A stretch of 64,000 bases of DNA from RHLJ01 sp965212165 (GTDB lineage: Bacteria; Bacteroidota; Rhodothermia; Balneolales; Balneolaceae), in contig OZ243096.1 in assembly GCA_965212165.1 (NCBI GenBank), forward strand, positions 682,001 to 746,000, written 5' to 3'. Under the pieces are notes generated by a model. The model was not told the DNA's origin, searched no databases, and saw only the letters and a program-made list of their open reading frames with translations. This document shows, in pieces, positions 51,439 through 60,700 of the stretch (positions within the stretch are counted from its first letter, which is position 1; each line of letters begins with the position of its first letter). Made by a program: the position numbers and the translations under genes.

Positions 51439-53393
51439 GTGATCAAGATCAGATACTTTGGAGGCCTTCCCAAGACTTCATAGACGAGTCTAACCTTAGG
51501 AAGTTCGAAATCTGGTTAAAGAAAGAGAAAAACCTATCCTTTGAATCTTATTCGCAACTATGGAACTGGTCTAACAATGAATTAGAAACCTTCTGGAAAT
51601 GTCTTTGGGAGTATTTTGAAATAATTTCTTATTCAAAATATGAGAATGTAATTAGTTCATTTGATATGCCTGGCACTAGATGGTTTGAAGGTGCTACTTT
51701 AAATTATGCTGAACATATTTTTAAGCAAAAGTCGACCACTAGACCTGCCCTACATTTTAAAAGTGAAGCACAGAATTTGGTTTCTATCTCTTGGGAAGAA
51801 TTAGAGTCTAGCGTTTCCTCTTTAAAAGCTTTTTTGATTTCTAAGGGTGTTGGAAAAGGTGATCGAGTTGCTGGATATTTACCAAATATTCCAGAAGCAA
51901 TTATTTCATTTCTAGCAACTAATTCATTAGGCGCTATTTGGTCATGCTGTTCGCCCGACTTTGGCATTAATACTGTTATCGATCGGTTTTCACAAATTGA
52001 GCCTAAAGTCTTAATAGCTGGAGATGGTTATAGATATGGAGGGAAACAAATTCCTAGATCTGAAGAGGCGCAACAAATTGCAGATCATATTTCCAGCATT
52101 AACGAATTGATTCTAATCCCCGTTTTAGAAAATTCAGCTTCTGATTCAATAAACTGTACTAGCTGGACAAACGTTTTTCAGACTCCTTCTGAGAAACTCT
52201 CTTTTGAACCCGTGGATTTTAATCACCCAATTTGGATTTTGTATTCTTCGGGGACAACCGGAAAACCAAAAGCTATCACCCACTCTCATGGTGGTGTTCT
52301 TCTTGAGCATCTTAAGTACATGCATTTCCACAATGATGTTAAAGAAGGCGAGAATTTTTTCTGGTTTACAACAACTGGATGGATGATGTGGAATTTCCTT
52401 CAAGCTTCTATGCTGGTTGGTGCCGTTCCCGTATTATTTGATGGAAGCCCTGGTTTTCCAGATTTAAATGCACTTTGGGAACTGACTGAAGATTTACCCA
52501 TTCATCATTTTGGAACTAGTGCCCCTTACTTAGTTGCTTGCATGAAAAAGGAACTCAATCCTGGAAATACTTTTGATTTATCAAAGCTACGCTCAATTGG
52601 ATCAACAGGCGCTCCGCTTCCTCCGGAAGCATTTGATTGGGTGTATGAAAAGGTTTCTAAAAATGTTTGGTTGTGTTCTATGAGTGGAGGAACTGATGTT
52701 TGTACGGCTTTTGTGGGTGGAATTCCTATAGAGCCTGTTTATCGAGGTAAAATACAAGGGCGAGCTTTAGGGTGTAGTTTATTTGGCTTTGATGAAGATG
52801 GCAAAGAGGTGGTTGGATCACTTGGTGAAATGGTCATTACTAAGCCAATGCCTTCAATGCCTATTTATTTTTGGGGAGATGAAAGTAATAATCGGTATTC
52901 ATCAAGTTATTTTGAGACTTTTCCTGGAAAATGGTGCCATGGGGACTGGATTCAAATTTCAGAAAATGGAAGTTTAACTATACAAGGACGTTCGGATGCC
53001 ACCTTAAATAGAAAAGGAATTCGAATTGGTACAGCAGAAATCTATGCTGTATTAGATAAAATTTATGGCATCAAAGATTCTCTTATTGTGAATTTAGAAC
53101 AGGATGGTGGTAATGACTTCATGCCTCTTTTCGTAGTGTTGGAAAAAGATTATTCTTTAGAAAAGCAGAAAGATATAATTAATAAAACCCTTCGAGATCA
53201 ATGTTCTCCACGTCATGTTCCTGATGAAATTTATTTAGTTCTTGATATCCCATATACTCTTAGCGGGAAGAAAATGGAAGTCCCTGTTAAAAAGGCCTTA
53301 CTTGGAATGGACGTTTCAAAAAATATGAATAAAGATGCCTGTCGAAACCCGGAAGCAATGGATTATTTTGTTAATCTTGCTGGTACATTTTAA
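51435..53393 (+). CDS. acetoacetyl-CoA synthetase (acetoacetate-CoA ligase)
   Basis: 652 aa, family length. It activates acetoacetate with ATP and CoA. The opening ILWRPSQDFIDESNLRKFEIWLKKE is typical of acetoacetate-CoA ligases and distinguishes them from acetyl-CoA synthetases. The AMP-forming motif is YSSGTTGKPKAITHSHGG near residue 270, followed by GWMMWNF, GSTGAPLPPEAFDWVYE and SGGTD. The hinge/late region is GRSDATLNRKGIRIGTAEIY, and the C-terminal catalytic Lys lies in YTLSGKKMEVPVKK. It completes the pathway by using the acetoacetate released by fahA. Confidence 0.95.
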   Translation: MSDQDQILWRPSQDFIDESNLRKFEIWLKKEKNLSFESYSQLWNWSNNELETFWKCLWEYFEIISYSKYENVISSFDMPGTRWFEGATLNYAEHIFKQKSTTRPALHFKSEAQNLVSISWEELESSVSSLKAFLISKGVGKGDRVAGYLPNIPEAIISFLATNSLGAIWSCCSPDFGINTVIDRFSQIEPKVLIAGDGYRYGGKQIPRSEEAQQIADHISSINELILIPVLENSASDSINCTSWTNVFQTPSEKLSFEPVDFNHPIWILYSSGTTGKPKAITHSHGGVLLEHLKYMHFHNDVKEGENFFWFTTTGWMMWNFLQASMLVGAVPVLFDGSPGFPDLNALWELTEDLPIHHFGTSAPYLVACMKKELNPGNTFDLSKLRSIGSTGAPLPPEAFDWVYEKVSKNVWLCSMSGGTDVCTAFVGGIPIEPVYRGKIQGRALGCSLFGFDEDGKEVVGSLGEMVITKPMPSMPIYFWGDESNNRYSSSYFETFPGKWCHGDWIQISENGSLTIQGRSDATLNRKGIRIGTAEIYAVLDKIYGIKDSLIVNLEQDGGNDFMPLFVVLEKDYSLEKQKDIINKTLRDQCSPRHVPDEIYLVLDIPYTLSGKKMEVPVKKALLGMDVSKNMNKDACRNPEAMDYFVNLAGTF

Positions 53394-53450
53394 CTCATCT
53401 TTAACTTTCGGTTATTATTTTGATATTTTCTCATTAATACAGAAAAATTA

Positions 53451-53912
53451 GTGCCCATTGCTAAAATAAAATATCGAAAAACGCTTTCTTCCGATTTTAA
53501 CCGATGTATTGAAATTCGAAGTAGAACAAGACAGAACCCAATATCTGCTGAGCAATTAGCAGTATATGGGATAACTGCAGATGCTCAAGCCCCATTGTTT
53601 GATAATGGAACCATTGTAGGGTTTGTGGCTGAATCAGACAATGAAATTATTGGCTTTTGTTCCGGTCATACTGAAACAGGAGAACTTTTAGTTTTAGCCC
53701 TTCTACCAAAATACGAAGGCCTTGGCATAGGTAAGAAGCTCCTTCAACTAGTTACCGATTTACTTTTTGTGAAAGGTTTTAAAAAGTTATGGTTAGCGGC
53801 TTCTCCAAATCCTGAAATAAGAGCCCACGGCTTTTATAGGCATTTGGGCTGGAAGTTTTCTGGGAGAATTGATGAGCAGGGAGATCAGATTCTAGAGTTA
53901 AAATTAGCCTAG
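53451..53912 (+). CDS. GNAT-family N-acetyltransferase
   Basis: 153 aa from a GTG at 53451. The GNAT order is clear: GFVAESDNEIIGFCSGHTETGELLVLALLPKYEGLGIGKKLLQLVTDLLF with the acetyl-CoA loop (YEGLGIGKK), then LWLAASPNPEIRAHGFYRHLGWKFSG with the motif-B Tyr. Members acetylate amines of small molecules or proteins. It lies 57 bp after the acetoacetyl-CoA synthetase and may be carried in the same transcript, but no link to tyrosine breakdown is known to me. The region 53913-54149 after it has no gene. Confidence 0.9.
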   Translation: MPIAKIKYRKTLSSDFNRCIEIRSRTRQNPISAEQLAVYGITADAQAPLFDNGTIVGFVAESDNEIIGFCSGHTETGELLVLALLPKYEGLGIGKKLLQLVTDLLFVKGFKKLWLAASPNPEIRAHGFYRHLGWKFSGRIDEQGDQILELKLA

Positions 53913-53973
53913 AATCAACTTGAAGAGCTCTTTTCCTTTAATTCTATGTTGAAGATACTATTAGCTATGTTTG

Positions 53974-54057
53974 TCATTTCGATGAAAAAAACATGCCTGA
54001 GAAATGAAAAAAGTGATTTAAAACTACTTTTAAGATCTCTCCCCTTGGTCGAAATGA
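53974..54057. repeat. REP/MITE-like inverted repeat element
   Basis: TCATTTCGA at the left and TCGAAATGA at the right form exact terminal arms of an 84-bp element; the segment CTCTCCCCTTGGTCGAAATG resembles short palindromic repeats widespread in Bacteroidota genomes. It lies between the GNAT gene and hpd. No second copy is seen in this window. Confidence 0.55.
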
Positions 54058-54116
54058 TAAAAAAAGAAAGCCTACTTTCTTAAATAACCCTTTTACTAGA
54101 ACTTTGAATACCGTAA

Positions 54117-54138
54117 ATTAGTTGTCATAACAACTAAT
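54117..54138. promoter_or_regulatory. palindromic operator upstream of hpd, probable MarR site
   Basis: Arms ATTAGTTGT and ACAACTAAT form a 22-bp near-perfect palindrome ending 11 bp before the hpd start. Its core AGTTGT...AACAACT matches the site upstream of hmgA. A protein bound here would cover the promoter or the ribosome entry site. Confidence 0.7.
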
Positions 54139-54149
54139 TATTTTTCGAT

Positions 54150-55280
54150 ATGGATACTGTTTCACAACCTTCTTTAGAAGTTGATTCTACAAACGATTTT
54201 ATGCCCATTCTTGGCACCGACTATGTTGAGTTTTACGTAAGCAATGCTAAGCAAGCGGCTCATTTTTATAAATCTGCTTTTGGATTTCAATCACTGGCAA
54301 AAGCGGGATTAGAAACTGGTTTGAGAGACAGGGAATCATATGTAGTAGTTCAGGACAAAATTCGTCTAGTTTTGACTTCTCCTTTGCACAGTGGAACGGA
54401 GATAGGTCGACATATCGACAAACACGGTGATGGAGTTAAGGTTATTGCTCTTTGGGTAGAAGACGCTACATATGCGTATAACGAGGCAATGAAACGAGGT
54501 GCTAAGTCATACTTTGAACCAAAAACAGAAACGGATGAAAGTGGTGAAGTGATTCGCGCCGGTATTCATACTTATGGTGAAACCGTTCATATTTTTGTAG
54601 AGCGAAAGAATTATAACGGGACATTTCTTCCTGGTTTCCAAAAATGGGAAACTCGCTACAATCCAGAATCCATTGGTCTTAAATATGTAGATCACATGGT
54701 GGGAAATGTTGAACTTGGTCAAATGAACGAATGGGTGAAGTTTTATGAAGACGTTTTAGGATTCAAGCAAATCCTTTCTTTCGACGACAATGATATTTCT
54801 ACCGAATACACCGCCCTGATGAGTAAGGTGATGAGTAATGGAAATGGAAGAATTAAATTTCCAATTAATGAACCTGCCGCTGGATTAAAGAAATCTCAAA
54901 TAGATGAATATATCGATTTTTACGAAGGTGCCGGTGTACAACATGTAGCTGTTGCAACTGATGATATCATTCACACGGTAACAGCATTAAGAGATCGTGG
55001 TGTTGAGTTCTTAAATATTCCGAGTACTTATTATGATGTGCTTCAAGAAAGAGTTGGTAAAATTGACGAACCAATAGACAAATTAAAAGATCTCGGTATT
55101 CTCGTTGATAGAGACGATGAGGGGTATCTTCTTCAAATTTTCACTAAAACAGTTCAGGCTCGTCCGACTATGTTTTTTGAAATTATTCAAAGAAAAGGAG
55201 CCACTTCATTTGGAAAAGGAAATTTCAAGGCGCTTTTTGAAGCTATTGAAAGAGAGCAGGATTTAAGGGGTAATCTTTAA
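54150..55280 (+). CDS. hpd: 4-hydroxyphenylpyruvate dioxygenase
   Basis: 376 aa, the normal length. It converts 4-hydroxyphenylpyruvate to homogentisate. Two VOC modules are present: the first is ILGTDYVEFYVSNAKQAAHFYKSAFGF. The second holds the iron ligands: VDHMVGNVELGQMNEWVKFYEDVLGFK (His), GVQHVAVATDDI (His) and TMFFEIIQRKG (Glu). The C-terminal GKGNFKALFEAIEREQDLRGNL is the family's substrate gate helix. A palindrome overlaps its upstream region, and a terminator follows. It supplies the substrate for hmgA, about 5 kb upstream. Confidence 0.96.
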   Translation: MDTVSQPSLEVDSTNDFMPILGTDYVEFYVSNAKQAAHFYKSAFGFQSLAKAGLETGLRDRESYVVVQDKIRLVLTSPLHSGTEIGRHIDKHGDGVKVIALWVEDATYAYNEAMKRGAKSYFEPKTETDESGEVIRAGIHTYGETVHIFVERKNYNGTFLPGFQKWETRYNPESIGLKYVDHMVGNVELGQMNEWVKFYEDVLGFKQILSFDDNDISTEYTALMSKVMSNGNGRIKFPINEPAAGLKKSQIDEYIDFYEGAGVQHVAVATDDIIHTVTALRDRGVEFLNIPSTYYDVLQERVGKIDEPIDKLKDLGILVDRDDEGYLLQIFTKTVQARPTMFFEIIQRKGATSFGKGNFKALFEAIEREQDLRGNL

Positions 55281-55302
55281 TCCTCTAATCTGATTGCTTA
55301 TT

Positions 55303-55337
55303 AGAGCTGTTCAATATTTATTGAGCAGCTTTTTTTA
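55303..55337. terminator. terminator between hpd and marR
   Basis: AGCTGTTCA and TGAGCAGCT arms (one G-T pair) around a 7-nt loop are followed by a T run. It lies between the convergent ends of hpd and marR and probably serves hpd. Confidence 0.75.
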
Positions 55338-55754
55338 TTTGTTATAACTCACAAACACTTTATCAAGTAAGAGTCTTAGCTCTTTATACTCTTCTTCACT
55401 AAGGTTTTTCCATCCTTTTTCTCTTGACGCGTATACATGAGGACGAGCTTTTTCAAGTTCCTCTGTTCCACGTGATGTAATAGTCACTTGATAACGCCTT
55501 CCATCTTCTGGGTCTTGTTCCCTAGCAACAAAGGCTTTCTTGGTTAATAAATCGAGTATTCTAGAAACCGTATGTTTGTCTTTAAAGCTTTCATTTGCTA
55601 ACTCAGATTGACTTACTTTTCCATTTTCAAGCTTAGATAATAAAACCCATTGTTCAGGAGTAATATCCACCTTGGCTTTCTTAAAACGGTTTATTAAATC
55701 TTGACGAACAACTTTGTATGTTCTGTCGATGTAAACCCCAATCTCTTTTTTCAT
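55335..55754 (-). CDS. MarR-family transcriptional regulator
   Basis: 139 aa. The winged helix-turn-helix is clear: ITPEQWVLLSKLENGKVSQSELANESFKDKHTVSRILDLLTKKAFVAREQDPEDGRRYQVTITSRG, with the wing at the DPEDGRRY loop. N- and C-terminal helices should form the dimer interface. MarR proteins bind palindromes of about 16-20 bp and are usually released by aromatic ligands. The AGTTGT/AACAACT palindromes upstream of hmgA and hpd fit such a target. Its start overlaps the stop of the cyclase-TPR gene (ATGA), so the two are cotranscribed. Confidence 0.9.
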   Translation of the reverse strand: MKKEIGVYIDRTYKVVRQDLINRFKKAKVDITPEQWVLLSKLENGKVSQSELANESFKDKHTVSRILDLLTKKAFVAREQDPEDGRRYQVTITSRGTEELEKARPHVYASREKGWKNLSEEEYKELRLLLDKVFVSYNK

Positions 55755-57712
55755 CAGCTAACTTGTGTTTTATTTGGGAGTCCTATTCGATTTAAAACTT
55801 CTAAATACCTTGGGTCTTCATTAAATGCTGTTATTGCAGATATCGAATTAATTAAAAGAATTGAGCCTAATTTTTTATCAATTGCCTCATTTAAGTATTT
55901 AAACATCTGGTCTTTGTCTTCAAGACCTGCATATATTATTGCTAAATCTAGTGCGAGGTTTAACTCTGGTTCTTCCTTTTGTCTCTTTTGAACTAGTTTG
56001 AGATTCTTAATTGCCTCCTTCCTATTACCTCGTTTGGCCGCAAGATAACCCCGTTGCGTTCCGCCAATGTTTTTACCCTTTATTCTTTTTAAATACTTTT
56101 CTAGTTGTACTTCAGCTTTATCATACTCTTCCATTTCAATGTAAGTATAGGCTTTACCTTCATAGGCAGCTCGATAACTAGAGTCCAATTCAATTATCTT
56201 ATTATATGTTTCTAGAGCTTTATCATATTTTTTCACCAACATTAAGGATCTGGCAAAGTCATTTAATGCGGGTAGAGAAAGTGGGGCAATTTTTAAAGCT
56301 GTACTAGCTTGATCTAACATTTTATCAAACCGACCTATAATTCGGTTGTAAAGTGAAAAGGCAGACCTCCCTTCTTCATTTTCAGGTTCTAGCGTAATTC
56401 CTTTTCTGAAGTTTGAATCAGCAGCAGCAAAGTCCCAATGATAAAACATATTTACATATCCCAGCGCTATGTATGAATCTGCTCTAGAGTTATTGAGTAT
56501 AATTGCTTCATGAGCATATTTTTCTGCTTTGGAGAAAGCTTCTTCTCCTTGCATATGCCCAATAACGCCTAAAAATGTGTACGAATTCGCCAGTCCTGAA
56601 AAGGCATTCGTATACGTAGTACATTTTTGTATTGCTTGTTCATAATAGTCTATAGATTTATAGACTGATTCTGGGGTTCGCTTATTCCAATAGTATAAAC
56701 CCTGTAAATATGCATTATATGCTACTACACTGTCAGTTGATGCTTCATATAGTTTTCTTTCTGTATCGAAAGTGAAATTGGCTTCTAGCTTATCTGCAAT
56801 TTTTTGAGCTATCTCGTCTTGAACTCCAAAAATATCCTTCATTTCTCGATCGAAACTTTCTGACCATATGTGAAATCCATCTTCCGCTTTAATAAGCTGT
56901 GCGGTAACTCGAACTCGGTCTCCTGCCCGCCGAACACTTCCTTCCAAAATGGTAGAAACATTAAGCTGTTTAGCAATAGCGCGAATATCTTTTTGAGTAT
57001 TTTTAAAGGAAAAAACCGAAGTTCTAGATGCCACTTGTAGACCTTTTACCTTAACAAGTGAGTTAATAATCTCCTCTGTAATTCCGTCGCTAAAATATTC
57101 GTTTTCAGGATCGGCACTAAAATTCGCAAAAGGTAGCACTGCTACACTATTTTGATTACTTCCAGTAATATCTTGTACATGGTTTTGATCTGGTACATGA
57201 ATCCCTTTATTGGCAAGTGCAAAGATGCTAACTGGATTGAAAACATTTTTCAGATCGTGTGCTCCAAATGCTTTTACTTTGATCCCTGGGTGATTTTTAA
57301 TTTCTTCAAAAACCTTTCCTGAAATCATTACTGAACCTGGTGTTCCAAGACTTTGGACTCTGGCCGCAATATTAACTGCATCACCATAAATACCCTCATC
57401 ATCGTAGACAACATCACCAATATGTATACCAACCCTTAACGGTACCTTAGGTTCTTCAGCAAGTTGAGTTTGTATCTCCGCAGCACAATTTACAGCATCT
57501 AATGCACTACCAAACATACTTAGAGTTCCATCACCATAATACTGCATAACTCGTCCGCGATACTTCAAAATACAATGATCTATCACTTCACGCTGTCGAT
57601 CTCTTAAATCCTTAGCCTTCTGCTCGTCTTCTTGCATGAGGCGAGTATATCCAACCATGTCGGCAAACATGATGGCTGCTAATAAACGAAGATTATTTTT
57701 GTTATCTGGCAT
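55754..57712 (-). CDS. class III nucleotide cyclase-like protein with TPR repeats
   Basis: 652 aa. Residues about 8-165 form a class III cyclase domain: metal Asp18 in FADMVGYTRL, Asp61 in YGDGTLSMF, and the transition-state Asn114/Arg118 in GDAVNIAARVQ are kept. The positions that hold Lys and Asp for adenine in classical adenylate cyclases appear to be Gln57 and Gly107, so purine specificity is uncertain. Residues about 190-320 form a TolB-N/FlgO-like block (VAVLPFANFSADPENEYFSDGITEEI), and about 330-640 hold TPR repeats. No membrane segment is visible. It is first in a two-gene unit with marR. Confidence 0.88.
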   Translation of the reverse strand: MPDNKNNLRLLAAIMFADMVGYTRLMQEDEQKAKDLRDRQREVIDHCILKYRGRVMQYYGDGTLSMFGSALDAVNCAAEIQTQLAEEPKVPLRVGIHIGDVVYDDEGIYGDAVNIAARVQSLGTPGSVMISGKVFEEIKNHPGIKVKAFGAHDLKNVFNPVSIFALANKGIHVPDQNHVQDITGSNQNSVAVLPFANFSADPENEYFSDGITEEIINSLVKVKGLQVASRTSVFSFKNTQKDIRAIAKQLNVSTILEGSVRRAGDRVRVTAQLIKAEDGFHIWSESFDREMKDIFGVQDEIAQKIADKLEANFTFDTERKLYEASTDSVVAYNAYLQGLYYWNKRTPESVYKSIDYYEQAIQKCTTYTNAFSGLANSYTFLGVIGHMQGEEAFSKAEKYAHEAIILNNSRADSYIALGYVNMFYHWDFAAADSNFRKGITLEPENEEGRSAFSLYNRIIGRFDKMLDQASTALKIAPLSLPALNDFARSLMLVKKYDKALETYNKIIELDSSYRAAYEGKAYTYIEMEEYDKAEVQLEKYLKRIKGKNIGGTQRGYLAAKRGNRKEAIKNLKLVQKRQKEEPELNLALDLAIIYAGLEDKDQMFKYLNEAIDKKLGSILLINSISAITAFNEDPRYLEVLNRIGLPNKTQVS

Positions 57713-57765
57713 ATTGGAGGTTTAACGCATCTAATATATCAATAATCGAGCCAGACTTATACGTG

Positions 57766-60700
57766 TCAGAAGAAAAACCCTGCTTTTATCTCAAACAAGT
57801 TGCCTTCAACCGATCTCCCCAAAGTACTATTGATTACAAATACGTCCAGTACATTAAACCATATACCTCCCCCATAACCACTATGCCATACATTTGAACT
57901 TTCCCCATCCGTCCAAACTCTACCAGTATCATAGAAGGCTGAAACTCCAACTTTTCCGCCTAATAGGTATCTATAAAAATCAAAAAGTTCGAATCTTAGC
58001 TCCGTATTATTATAAAATGTACTTCTACCCGAGAATCTACTACCCCTAAATCCTCTTAAACTTGTAGTACCTCCAATACTATTTGATTCATAAAATGGAA
58101 AGCTTCCAATATTATGAGCTCCACCAGTACGATTTGCAAATGTAAGTTGTGGGCTAAAGTTAATAGGGAAAAACATTTTTAATTCAGAAGTAAATCTTGA
58201 GAAGTTTTCCTCAGTATTATACACTGCAATATTAGTTTCACCACCCATACTCAAACTATAACCCTGAATTGGGTTAGTCGGTGAGTCTATATCCTGTATT
58301 GTGGCATTTGCAAAAATAGTGTTATACCACTGATCCTTGAACACACTATTTGTGAAGCCTAACTCGGGTAAACTAACTACATTATTTTCATCCCTATTGT
58401 CATCAACTTTTGTGATACTGAATCTATTCCCAATTGAAATAGATAGTGCATCATTTACTGACGTAGAAAGGCTTGGCTCTATACTATAGCGCGTTAGTTT
58501 TGCTCTATGAAACTTTAAATCTCTGTCTTCAATAGTTGTCTCATTTCCAAGCCCAAAAAAGTTCTGGAAACTCTTCGGAAAAAGAAATGCCGACTCAAGT
58601 TCAAGATCCCAAGAGCCCACTCTATCAAACCAAACACCAGAATAAAGAAGATTAGCCGCGCCCGATGTTGGGGCGAAATTGAACCGTAAATAGTGGGTTA
58701 CTGCTGGAAATTTTCTAAATCCATTTCTTAATATTTTTGGGCCACCACCAATGAAGAGACCCTCATCACTATTGTAACTAAAAAAGTAACCTGGATAATA
58801 TCGGTTCCATAAATAATCCTTTTCATAGTTATAGTAGTTATCAATTGGATCGTCTGTTAGATGTAGGTGCGTTTTACTTGATACCGAATACTCGTTTCCG
58901 ATTTCGGTTTCAAAAATACCAAGTAACCTCTTACTTATAATTTTATTCGGAGATTCGTCTATGAAACTATCATCGCCTGGCCCTCCAGAAATCAATAATT
59001 TTATTTCTCCCTTACGGTTTCCTTTTAAAATAAATTCGTCGTCTCCTCCTAAGCCATAAAGACGTATCTCTTTTGTTTCTGCCCTATCAAAAACTCTATC
59101 AAAATATTTTTCTCTTAACTCACCTTTACCTGAAAGTTTATAAATTTCAATTCTTGTATGATTATCATCAAGAACTTCTACTACAAAACGTTCTCTTTTA
59201 TTACTTGCAGGAACAGAAACAACACTGGAAATCAGCTCATAATAATTTTGTGTTACTTCAATTAATTTATCTCTTCTTGCCTTTAATCCTCGTTCAATAA
59301 ATTCACCCGTTTCATCAAAAACTTCTTTTGGGAATTTGTTAACAGCATCTTCAATAACTTCATCCGTAAGGCTAGCCTGCATTTCTACGGCTATATTTAG
59401 CCAGTCTTCATTAGTTAATTGATTGGTGAATCTACGTGTTAATGGAAGAGAATTATGGTTTAATCCTTTTAGGTTATTATAAGATTCTCCAAAATTTTGA
59501 TATTGAAAAAACGGTCCATATTTAGCTATTGATGGCCCAATTCCGTCCATGATCATAAATGCCACATCTCTATCTCTAGGTATTGGTCGATAAATTTTGC
59601 CTTGCCTGTCCTCTGGCTCAAATGTGGCCCATCTCCATTGGTCACTATGTCGGTCCCAATCTCCAATAAGCATATCTAATAATCTAGATCTTGCAAATAA
59701 TTTTTGATCAACTCTATGGTCAATATCATTATCTACTTCTCTTATCATGTCTCTATATGCAACTACTTCTTCTGAATTACCAACGCTGGCAACATCTCTC
59801 ATATCACCATCTGGTTTTTCTTCAAATAGAGCTAATTGTCCACCTATTTGATCTGCATACAATCCTAGTTTTGGATCATTTGGTACATAGTAGATTTTTG
59901 GGTTGGTATGATACACACCAACTGCATCTGCTAGAGTTGGAATTACGATAGCACCATATGGATTCAAAATAGAAAATTGATCTTGTGCTAAATCAAGAGC
60001 AATGGTTTTCTTTAGGTCTTCATCCCAAATTTTTCCTGCTTGTTTATCTACAGATCGTAATACAAATTCATTTCCATCTTTATCTTCGAGATGCAGCGTA
60101 TTGGACTGACCTTTTCCGCCCATCCTAACTAATTCAAGTCCTCCTCTGATCTCAGTAACATCAAAAAGTGGGTACTCTGATTCTATTGACCATAATGCTC
60201 TATTATGGTTACCAGCAATTGCTCTAAAAATTTTGCCGGGATTATCATAGCTCAAATTTGGTGCAACTACAATTGTACTGTCTGTATAATCGATATCTTC
60301 AGCCTCGACTTCTTCCTCATCAAGTATCTTATCGTATGGCGGCTTAATTTGCTTCTTATAAAGTAGCTTTCCGTTGGTGCCATCAGCAATAGGCGCCCAA
60401 GCTTCCATCCAAACAGAGCCGTCTCCATAGTAATTTAAGGTTACAAAGCCTTTCCCTTCATAAGTAAATTCTGCTCCCCTTCCTTTCGCTACATAATTCT
60501 CTTTTGTTCCTGCTCCAGACACTATATAGTGTTGAACTTCTCTTGGGCCGTCCGTTTTATGGTATTGTAGATTATGAGAATGACCTGATGCATAAACTAA
60601 ATTATCATTTAAGAGAAACATCTGTTGGAGTGTGGCCGACATTTCTTTGTACTTGTGATGCGGGACGTCTTGTTGCAAACCAAATGCTTTTCTATAAAAA

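Noticed and set aside
47407..57712. A complete Pycsar defence system made of the membrane protein and the cyclase-TPR protein
   Set aside because: The genes are about 8 kb apart, separated by a metabolic cluster, and the cyclase has TolB-like and TPR parts typical of other signalling proteins.
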